64,000 bases of DNA, from NCBI RefSeq assembly GCF_042477335.2, contig NC_091255.1, positions 42,138,501-42,202,500 of the forward strand, given 5' to 3'. The position numbers and the translations under genes were made by a program. This document shows, one piece after another, positions 59,701-64,000 of this stretch. This DNA comes from Ovis canadensis. Its lineage: Eukaryota; Chordata; Mammalia; Artiodactyla; Bovidae. Position 1 is the stretch's first letter. Every line of letters begins with the position of its first letter. The notes under the pieces are model-generated. The model was not told the origin of the DNA and ran no database searches. It saw nothing but the letters and a program-made list of their open reading frames with translations.

Positions 59701-62700
59701 TCAGCTAAGCTTCTTCAGTCAGTCACCACGCTCCCAGTGCACACCTTCTGTCTGCGTCAGGCTAACAGGTGCTGCCCATGTGTTTCCCTTTTCCTCTCCC
59801 ACACAGACGCCTGTAACACACGGGCCTTCTGCCTGTTGGTGGCTTGTCCCCATCTGCTTCTATTTTGGAATTTTCAACCAGTTTCATTCCAAGTGTCGTG
59901 GAATTTTGGGGTTTTCTGTGTCATTCCTCTCTTTCTATGTGAAAATTTGTTGCTGCCATCTTCTAGACTTCCCAAGACCACCTGTGCCTAATGATAACTG
60001 TTAGGTGTCTGAACAGATTAGAATATGCCTATGTTGGAAATCGTTCGCTAGCAGTTCCTTTAGGTGTTTGTACCAATTGATAACTAACCTGTCTGGGGTA
60101 GCTGAGAAAAGGAGAGAGCTTTTGATAAAGAGAAAATTCTTTTTCATAAATCTGTAGTTCCTTAGGTTACCATCCTAGAAATAGCATTGCTGATTGAAAG
60201 GGTACGTTCATATTTTAAGGGATGGGGATATGTTCATTTTTAAAGCTTGTGCTAGAAACTGCCAGTTTATATGCCCACTAGCACAAGGGTCAGTTTGCCC
60301 ATGCCCATGCTCAAGTGTGTGTATCATTAAACAGTTAAGCATATGGATTGTTAAAACAATTTTGTGCCAGTTTACTAGACAAAAGGTGATATGCTTCATT
60401 ATTGTAATCCTTTATTATATTTCCTTGGTTACTAGCGAGCATGCATATGTTTTTAAATTGGCCATTTTATATTTGTCCTTCAGTGAATTTTCTTTTCCTT
60501 TCCTTTGTTCATTTTTCTTTTGAGACTTTCTTGTTAGTTTGTAAGAGCTCTTGATACATGAATGAAAATAATCTATCATTCTTAAACTGTCATATATGCT
60601 GCAAATCTTTTCCCTTAGTCTGCCCTTTTGTTTTGTTTTGGGAGTGTTTCAATTTATAGAAATTAATTTCATATTGAATCTTTTGATTTTTGCTTTTGCA
60701 TGTATGCTTAGAAAGACTTTCCCTACCTCATGATCAGCTGTTTACCTGTATTTTCTTTTAATTGCATTAAAACCTGCTAATCCTAATGCCTTTACAGTTA
60801 TTGCCTACTTTGATTTGCAGATGTGTATAGTTTGGATTTAGAGAAAAAGTTATTTACCATTTCTTTTACAGCAAAGATTTGTGGAGAAGACGGGCAGGTG
60901 GATCCCAACTGTTTCGTTTCTGCACAGTCCATAGTCTTCAGTGCAATGGAGCACGAGTACGTCGGTTTCACACTCCCACATTCTGTGGTCTTTCCGGTTC
61001 AGTCTCAGGAAAAAGCCAAGTTATCTTTGAGGGTTTAAATACTTTGAATGTTTACAGGATCTTATAGGCATCCTCTCAAACTATCTTGGGCAATGGTTTC
61101 TTTTAAATACAAATTATATGAATCCTAGTAAAAGTAAAACAGATTGGTATTTTTAATGTTGATATTTCTTAAGTTAAAAGAATTTGTTTTTAATTCTGAA
61201 GTCACTGGGGGAGATTGTGACTGTAGTGTGATATACTTTATCTGCTTAAACAACACGTGTCTTCAGGTGGATATCCTGATTGTTAGTACATGCTGTAAGC
61301 TTAATGGATGCTGTAGCACTAAATCCACATGCCCTCAAAAAAATCTCCGTATTCATTCTTTCATTTAACATTTATGGAAAGGGTGCTGTGCATGATAAGC
61401 TGTAGTACCTGCTGAAGGAGATTACAGCCTGAGAGTAATAGGGCATGTTGCTTGGTTACTGCAGTAGGAGGTAGCATGTGTTCAATGCTAGAGGGGAGCT
61501 GCAAGCCAGTAAGAGAGGGGAGAGGTTGCTGCAGGGAGAGGAGTCAGGGAGACATCGTGGGAAGGGAGGGTGTGCTGACCCAGGCTGTGAGGCACAGCGG
61601 GCACAGCGTGGAAAGAGTGTGTGCTTCCCAGCAGAGCTCTTTCCTTGGTCGGTCCCTCAAATTTTACCTTTTTGTCCACATGCAGGCACTTTAGTGAGTT
61701 TCTACGAAGTCACCATTTCTGTAAATACCAGATTGAAGTGCTGACCAGTGGAACTGTTTACCTGGCTGACATTCTCTTCTGTGAGTCAGCCCTCTTTTAT
61801 TTCTCAGAGGTAAATTCTGCATTTCCTTTCACACTCTGTTAGATTCCAGCCTCTAAGCTGTAAATGCTGGGGCCCTGCCTGTGGAAAATAACATAGAGGA
61901 GACAAGTCATTTGTAAACACATCAATTGGGTTTAAATACCTCGATTACTGTGTTGTATCTAATGGCGAGATTACTTGAATGGCATTAAAGAGAACTTGAA
62001 AATTCAGTGTAAAATAGCTCTATAATTTTGAAAAACCTAATTAAACTGCTTGTAAGAGAATGCAGATTTTTAACTATTTAGAGCTGTTTTAAAACCACAG
62101 AATTTGATACTTGATTTCAATGTATAAATGTTTGCAGACCAGACTTAAGAAGAGAGAAGGGAAAGTAGTGAATTTTTTCCTGCTGTGTCATCATTTTTCT
62201 TTAGCCATGTGATAGGATTACCCAGCGAAGCATTTGCAAGGAGCAGTGAGTAAACTCATCTCCTTGAGGCATGCACTTTAGTGTGATGGGGTGTGTTAGG
62301 CTTCAGCTAATGAAATTGTTGCAAAGCAAGTGACTTTGAAGTCTGGGTAGAGGGTTCCTAGTTTCACAGAGTGGTCACTTAGACCCACACCTTCATCCTA
62401 CCTCCTCACAAGGGTACAGTTACTTAGCTGATTCGAGTTTTCACCCCCTCTCTTTACCTTAAGTTTAATTGAGTATTTGTTCAGGTTGCTGTGGCTGCAT
62501 GGAATGGTGGAAACAATCAGGTGTTCGAGATTGGGTCCAGTTGGTTTATTCTCTGTATGCTTGGCAGCAAGGAACCACTAATCCACCTTTAATTTTAACT
62601 CCCGTTCACTGAAGTTTGCTTTCAGCTGTGTGGTGGTAGGGTTTCTGTTGTTGCTTAGAGTTGTTTGTTTGTTTTGATTGGGGGGTTTGTTTGTTGGTTT

Positions 62701-63085
62701 GGTTTGTTTTTTTTCCCTCCTAAAACAGTATTTTAATATTTTTTCAATCTCAAATGACTGTAAGTTGCTGACTGGCATTAATTGAGCAAGTGGATCTCTT
62801 TGGGGAGTGGGTGGTTTTGCGGTGATTTCTTCTCTTGATGTCCTATATTTCAATAATTGATGCTTATATATATAGATGAGAGATGGTGAGAGAAATTTGT
62901 TTACAGATTTTCAGTCTGATTTTCCTCTTTTATATGTTTACTTCCCAGTACATGGAGAAAGAGGACGCAGTGAATATCCTACAGTTCTGGTTGGCAGCAG
63001 ACAACTTCCAGTCTCAGCTCGCTGCCAAAAAAGGGCAGTACGATGGACAGGAGGCGCAAAATGACGCCATGATCTTATACGACAA
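39244..63085 (+). CDS. AKAP10: AKAP10 (A-kinase anchoring protein 10, D-AKAP2), 5' part of gene, coding exons 1-8
   Basis: AKAP10 is a dual-specificity A-kinase anchoring protein. It tethers PKA regulatory subunits through a C-terminal amphipathic helix and carries tandem RGS-homology domains that are reported to bind Rab4/Rab11; it acts on endosomal and mitochondrial membranes. Eight exons on the plus strand join in phase (39244-39331, 47484-47531, 49321-49503, 51281-51817, 58709-58807, 60872-60956, 61686-61809, 62949-63085), giving 1301 coding bases or about 434 codons. Every junction has AG/GT borders. The product matches remembered mammalian AKAP10 almost throughout, for example MSFFRRK, VLPYFIQFMELRRMEHLV and FWLAADNFQSQLAAKKGQ. 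Residues about 125-370 are the first RGS domain, interrupted by a Ser-rich insert, and RGS-B starts at about 380. The last exon seen ends in mid-codon, so the gene continues past the window. The PKA-binding helix and PDZ ligand are outside. Confidence 0.97.
39501..40435. other. AKAP10 intron 1, proximal part, nothing recognised
   Basis: Intronic sequence after the first exon. A GAATGAAT-rich patch occurs at about 40222-40270 and a T-run near 40370. No other feature seen. Confidence 0.5.
40436..42720 (+). mobile_element. L2 remnants interrupted by a Bov-tA SINE
   Basis: 40440-41000 reads like an L2 3' region (ttgccaggcactgtgctagg; gaagagcattccaggcacag; gctttgtaggtcatggcaag). 41500-42330 has the other L2 block (cctcagggcctttgcacttg; gaccagcctgc; aatatctgttgagtaggtga). 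42400-42660 may be a third piece. A plus-strand Bov-tA (41176-41390, gggctttccaggtggctcag) sits between them. A CT run lies at 40582-40598. Confidence 0.7.
42721..43896. other. AKAP10 intron 1, nothing recognised
   Basis: About 1.2 kb of AT-rich intron without a confidently assigned repeat; a 73-codon frame at 43222-43443 has no supporting evidence. Confidence 0.5.
43897..44176 (+). mobile_element. Bov-A2 SINE (left arm of an inverted pair)
   Basis: Full dimer with the ttcactttcacttttcactt linker, ending in (agc)n then tgctg. Confidence 0.92.
44238..44372 (-). mobile_element. Bov-A2 monomer (right arm of an inverted pair)
   Basis: Reverse half-element, tgctaagtcgcttcagtcat to tgccatttccttctccga, flanked by the similar short sequences gtattgctt and atattgctt. 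Lies 61 bp from the forward Bov-A2. Confidence 0.9.
44373..45834 (+). mobile_element. Ancient L1 ORF2 relics in intron 1
   Basis: 44770-44850 resembles the L1 endonuclease region (ttaccagaaacacaac; gaaaataaatgg). 45240-45790 resembles the ORF2 RT/C-terminal region (atagataatatgattgtgta; gaaagattggactaatcagt). Frames are destroyed. Confidence 0.55.
45838..46017. mobile_element. hAT-Charlie-type DNA transposon relic
   Basis: Ends cagggggtcagcaaactttc and gctgtagtttgctatccctt are imperfect inverted repeats of a non-autonomous MER-type element. The middle tagtaaatattttaggctg is characteristic. The subfamily is not settled. Confidence 0.75.
46018..46853. other. AKAP10 intron 1, nothing recognised
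   Basis: No repeat confidently assigned; short overlapping frames only. Confidence 0.45.
46854..47083 (-). mobile_element. Bov-tA SINE with perfect 12-bp target-site duplication
   Basis: The element (46866-47071) runs from gtgttagttgctcagtcgtg to ctacaagggaagccc. taaccaagggta is exactly repeated at 46854-46865 and 47072-47083. It lies about 400 bp upstream of exon 2. Confidence 0.95.
47484..47531 (+). CDS. AKAP10: AKAP10 coding exon 2
   Basis: A 48-base exon that keeps phase 1 at both ends, so skipping it would not shift the frame. It encodes V-KSKEQEKTPDVRSVK (residues 30-45), a charged, probably disordered stretch. The acceptor is a good pyrimidine tract ending tcttccag and the donor is AAAG|GTGAGT. 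It was found by matching the N-terminal AKAP10 peptide; on its own it is too short for ORF finders. Confidence 0.93.
47532..48850. other. AKAP10 intron 2, nothing recognised in this part
   Basis: AT-rich intron with no assigned repeat. A short duplication (gttactcagttaaa-type, about 48619-48705) is visible. Confidence 0.5.
48851..49042 (-). mobile_element. Bov-A2 SINE, truncated
   Basis: (gct)n start, ctaagtcacttcagtcgtgt, and after the aagtgaaaagtgaaagtgaa linker only about 30 bp of the second unit remain. It is about 280 bp upstream of exon 3. Confidence 0.9.
49321..49503 (+). CDS. AKAP10: AKAP10 coding exon 3
   Basis: A 183-base, phase 1-1 exon encoding residues 46-106. It begins ASISVHSPQKSTKNHALLEA and ends HMEAAHFGDL plus the first base of Gly. 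This Ser/Lys-rich linker precedes the first RGS domain and includes an SSSRTATLKKQ segment that looks like a basophilic kinase target. The acceptor is aattatag and the donor is CTGG|GTGAGT. It is in-frame and skippable. The match to AKAP10 is nearly residue for residue. Confidence 0.95.
49921..49988. repeat. 17-bp minisatellite, four copies
   Basis: attgagagactgtatat twice, then attgagagacaatatat twice, with no gaps, in intron 3. The AT-rich units could form cruciforms. Confidence 0.92.
50280..50403 (-). mobile_element. BovA-type SINE fragment
   Basis: ttagtcgctcagttgtgtct to tgccatttccttctccaag; no tRNA head. Followed at about 50477-50511 by a 16-bp direct duplication (tgacaacaatggacac). 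Confidence 0.85.
50800..51170 (-). mobile_element. Old L1 3' UTR relic
   Basis: ggataaggtcctagaaatag, agttactggattgaaaatta and the later 'gagattgaacttttt' follow the reversed ancient L1 3' block. It ends about 110 bp before the exon 4 acceptor. Confidence 0.6.
51281..51817 (+). CDS. AKAP10: AKAP10 coding exon 4 (RGS-A first half plus Ser-rich insert)
   Basis: The largest exon seen: 537 bases, phase 1-1, residues 107-285. It opens RSCLDYQTQEAKSSLSKTLE, then carries the alpha-helical RGS segment VLPYFIQFMELRRMEHLV and FWLEAESFHSTTWSRIRAHS. After that comes a long Ser/Thr-rich insert (VSPSKKPETTAAF; SSPSSPLKELSGKLMK) that splits the RGS fold. The acceptor is cctttag|GC and the donor AAAA|GTAAGT. 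Compared with remembered human AKAP10, a five-residue segment seems missing just before EGIDLNN. A CHR-type SINE begins only about 55 bp past the donor. Confidence 0.96.
51872..52018 (+). mobile_element. CHR-2-type SINE next to the exon 4 donor
   Basis: ggggcttccctggtggtcca head, gggtccgatccctggctgtg, end gcagccaaatagataaaaat. It starts 55 bp downstream of the AKAP10 exon 4 splice donor. Confidence 0.88.
52290..52495 (+). mobile_element. MIR relic
   Basis: gtgtcaggggctgtacttga, cagccctgtgaggtaggcag, ttttacatgtgaggaagcca: the MIR order is well kept. Confidence 0.8.
52643..53090 (-). mobile_element. Old L1 3' UTR with T20 tract
   Basis: A run of 20 T (52643-52662) is the reversed poly(A) tail, followed by aaggttcacagcaaaattga, cccacc-agagggaaac and ctgtctccatagttttgcat, the reversed L1 3' UTR. 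Confidence 0.8.
53556..54010. repeat. Compound TG/CG microsatellite with embedded GCCCTCTAGGGC motif
   Basis: Several TG tracts (for example 53619-53642, 53659-53691, 53737-53771, 53869-53884) alternate with GC-rich linkers carrying gccctctagggc or gccctcttagggcc at about 53644, 53704, 53781, 53834, 53891 and 53934. Two CG runs follow TG runs (around 53691-53704 and 53884-53893). G runs of 7-9 occur at 53619 and 53850. It ends with a BovA-like piece (gtcgctcagtcttgtccagc). Long Cys/Val frames here are simple-repeat artefacts. Confidence 0.9.
54350..54486 (-). mobile_element. Old L1 ORF2 (left piece, split by a younger L1)
   Basis: ttctaggttcttatatattt and attttagaataagcttgtct belong to the reversed L1 ORF2 region. 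It continues after 55165. Confidence 0.8.
54487..55164 (-). mobile_element. Young L1 insertion with 5' inversion (twin priming) and 14-bp TSD
   Basis: The target duplication cctgctgagatttt lies at 54487-54500 and 55151-55164. Inside, 54501-54895 is bovine-type L1 3' UTR in minus orientation (attaattggagggtaattac; acatcaacatgaatcagcca). About 54900-55150 is L1 ORF2 in plus orientation (NKWRLNSTLLNNQQITEEIK). The opposite orientation of the two halves within one TSD is the mark of twin-primed L1 integration. It is not functional. Confidence 0.92.
55165..55960 (-). mobile_element. Old L1 ORF2 (right piece)
   Basis: Continues the split L1: ttattggaattgcattcaac, ctgtattgagtcttaaaacc, ttgcattcccagagtaagcc, gatattggtctgtagtcttc. 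All reversed ORF2, many stops. Confidence 0.85.
55961..56381. other. AKAP10 intron 4, nothing recognised
   Basis: AT-rich, no assigned feature. Confidence 0.45.
56382..56598 (+). mobile_element. Bov-tA SINE with perfect 12-bp target-site duplication
   Basis: The element (56394-56586) starts gcttcccaggtggcgcagtg and contains cccagtattcttgcctggaa. tcaaagaagaat repeats exactly at 56382-56393 and 56587-56598. Confidence 0.94.
56599..57403. other. AKAP10 intron 4, nothing recognised
   Basis: About 0.8 kb without gene or confident repeat. Confidence 0.45.
57404..57629 (+). mobile_element. Bov-tA SINE with TA/CA microsatellite tail
   Basis: ataggcttcccttgtggctt head, body ending gcaactaacacaacaacaca, then (TA)n(CA)n at 57602-57629. 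Confidence 0.88.
58084..58360 (-). mobile_element. Bov-A2 SINE upstream of exon 5
   Basis: Complete reverse dimer: tgctgctgctaactcgcttc, the aagtgaaaagtgaaagtgca linker, and end tgtcattgccttctccga. Confidence 0.92.
58709..58807 (+). CDS. AKAP10: AKAP10 coding exon 5
   Basis: A 99-base, phase 1-1 exon for residues 286-318 (SIEQDAVNTFTKYISPDAAK, then PIPITEAMRNDII). It resumes the first RGS domain after the insert; the EQDAVNTFTKYIS helix is typical of RGS helices. The acceptor is ccttgcag and the donor ATAG|GTAAGC. A minus-strand Bov-A2 SINE ends about 350 bp upstream. Confidence 0.95.
58990..59230 (+). mobile_element. MIR relic in intron 5
   Basis: tacttactgtgtcccagaca, aagtgaggaagcacagagaa, gttaggctttgaaaccagac follow the MIR order. 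Confidence 0.75.
59231..60139. other. AKAP10 intron 5, nothing recognised
   Basis: Two overlapping frames of about 115 codons (59644-60004) have no recognisable features and no splice support. Confidence 0.45.
60140..60750 (-). mobile_element. Old L1 3' UTR relic in intron 5
   Basis: taccatcctagaaatagcat, tatgcccactagcacaaggg, aaaggtgatatgcttcatta and ttggttactagcgagcatgc follow the reversed ancient L1 block. It ends about 120 bp before the exon 6 acceptor. Confidence 0.65.
60872..60956 (+). CDS. AKAP10: AKAP10 coding exon 6
   Basis: An 85-base exon entering in phase 1 and leaving in phase 2. It encodes AKICGEDGQVDPNCFVSAQS then IVFSAMEHE (residues 319-346). The acceptor is cttttacag. The donor is GCACGA|GTACGT, chosen because only this cut restores the Glu-His codon pair with exon 7 (GA + G CAC). 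A naive reading runs through the donor and gives an aberrant tail. Part of RGS-A. Confidence 0.93.
61686..61809 (+). CDS. AKAP10: AKAP10 coding exon 7
   Basis: A 124-base exon entering in phase 2 and leaving in phase 0. It encodes HFSEFLRSHHFCKYQIEVLT, SGTVYLADILFCESALFYF and SE (to residue 388). This is the end of RGS-A and the hinge into RGS-B. The acceptor is catgcag and the donor CAGAG|GTAAAT. Conservation of HFSEFLRSHHFCKYQ is very strong. Confidence 0.95.
61810..62948. other. AKAP10 intron 7, nothing recognised
   Basis: Intron with a GTTTGTTTG-rich patch at about 62665-62715. No repeat family assigned. Confidence 0.5.
62949..63085 (+). CDS. AKAP10: AKAP10 coding exon 8 (start of second RGS domain)
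   Basis: A 137-base exon entering in phase 0 and leaving in phase 2. It encodes YMEKEDAVNILQFWLAADNF, QSQLAAKKGQYDGQEAQNDA and MILYD plus two bases of Lys. It is the N-terminal helical part of RGS-B. The acceptor is ttcccag and the donor GACAA|GTGAGT. The reading frame is interrupted here and continues in an exon beyond base 64000. Confidence 0.95.
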
Positions 63086-63759
63086 GTGAGTCTAGTTGGT
63101 GGAGGACTTTGGCACTTAGCAGATACTGAGCATTTGATGTGCTCTTGGGAAGTAAAGGTGGGTCACCTGGGTCTCTGCCATCAGGGAGCTTGCAGGGAGC
63201 CACGGAGGAGCTGCTCACTGGTGTGTGCAGAGTGGGCGTTCCTAGAACACCAGTTGCTGGTGGGAATGCGGGGGGTGTGAGGGGCGTGTAGGTCAGTGAT
63301 GGTGGAGGTCACCGAGGGCTTCACAGAAGGAAGATGTGATGGCATCCCAAAGAGTGAGTTGGATTCTGTCGCCGAAGAAGGTGGGAAAGAATGTTCTTGG
63401 AGGAGACACCGGCATGAGCAGACTCAGTGGTGCTTTGGGTGATTGAAAACTTGGGTTGGGACATGAAAGAAGATGAAACCAACGGGAATATATTGCAGAG
63501 GGCTCAGTGGCTCCTCAGCCAGACTGACCGCTTAGCAGAGAGCAGTTTTTCATTAGCTTTCCCGGAAGATGAGATGGCAGCACAGTCTGACAAGGAATGG
63601 AACTGGAAACTGTGTTCGCTCCTCATTTTCATCCAACTTTTCTCCTTCTGTGAAGAAAAGCAGTGTGATGTTTGTATCCACAGGCACTTGCTAAGAAGAC
63701 AGCTTGAGGGTAAAGAAAAAAATCAGCGGGACCTTAGGGCTGGCAGAGGCTGAGAGCAT
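63086..63759. other. AKAP10 intron 8 (start)
   Basis: No exon seen. 63100-63350 may be an eroded L2 (cttagcagatactgagcat; catcagggagcttgcaggg). The 108-codon frame at 63427-63753 has no supporting evidence. Confidence 0.45.
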
Positions 63760-63940
63760 CTGGGTCAGGGGTTTCCGCTTGCCTGGCGTGCTCACGCTCC
63801 TGTCAGTGCACGTGCCACCTAGGAACTTGTCAAAACTAGGTTTCCTGTCCTCTGGTGGAAGACATTCTGACTCGGTGGGTTTGAGGTATGACCCAGGAAT
63901 CTTTCTCTGTAAAAACATGTGGTGATCCTGATGAATACCC
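63760..63940 (+). mobile_element. MER5A DNA-transposon relic
   Basis: gtgccacctaggaacttgtc, a 'gacccaggaatctttct' segment and ggtgatcctgatga follow the MER5A order, with strong divergence. Confidence 0.6.
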
Positions 63941-64000
63941 AGGAGAAGATCTGGTCTGACTTTCCCAATTTGCTGATGAGAACACCAGGGCCCACACAGG

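Noticed and set aside
59644-60004. Two overlapping 115-codon frames in intron 5
   Set aside because: No domain, no conserved splice sites and two competing frames; most likely chance.
60823-61038. Open frame continuing past exon 6 of AKAP10
   Set aside because: Reads through the GTACGT donor at 60957; only splicing there restores the conserved Glu-His-Phe-Ser frame with exon 7.

Overview
This window is mammalian, and more precisely ruminant (family Bovidae: cattle, sheep, goat or a close relative). The evidence is direct. It is packed with BovB (RTE-type) retrotransposon ends, Bov-tA and Bov-A2 SINEs and cetartiodactyl tRNA-derived (CHR-type) SINEs, on top of older L1, L2, MIR and MER5A relics. 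There are no prokaryotic features. From prior knowledge, AKAP10 lies on bovine chromosome 19, in synteny with human 17p11.2.

The one protein-coding gene I can prove is AKAP10 (D-AKAP2) on the plus strand. It starts in a CpG island at about 38.7-39.5 kb. I can place eight coding exons with consensus splice sites and continuous phase: 39244-39331, 47484-47531, 49321-49503, 51281-51817, 58709-58807, 60872-60956, 61686-61809 and 62949-63085. Together they encode about 434 residues: the N-terminus, the split first RGS domain and the start of the second RGS domain. The PKA-binding helix and C-terminal PDZ ligand lie beyond the right edge. A 25-codon upstream ORF with a strong start context, a weakly placed first ATG and a better-placed internal Met suggest translational control.

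A second CpG island lies at about 23.7-24.9 kb. It carries a near-perfect ZNF143-type site, an ideal splice donor readable only on the minus strand, and an 11-copy, about 21-bp GC-rich minisatellite. I read it as the promoter and first exon of a minus-strand gene divergent from AKAP10. Human synteny makes SPECC1 the best guess, but no SPECC1 coding sequence is visible.

Layout: 0-23 kb is repeat-rich intergenic or intronic DNA, with a dense block of plus-strand L1 remnants at 18.8-23.3 kb. 23.5-25 kb is the first CpG island. 25-38.5 kb is repeat-rich spacer that includes an inverted BovB pair and a possible solo LTR. 38.7-64 kb is AKAP10. Its introns hold inverted Bov-A2 copies, a 17-bp x4 minisatellite, a long compound TG/CG microsatellite with an embedded GCCCTCTAGGGC motif, and a textbook 5'-inverted (twin-primed) L1 inserted with a 14-bp target-site duplication into an older L1. 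I found no undescribed gene system. The most original items are the promoter minisatellite, the AKAP10 leader architecture and the compound microsatellite.
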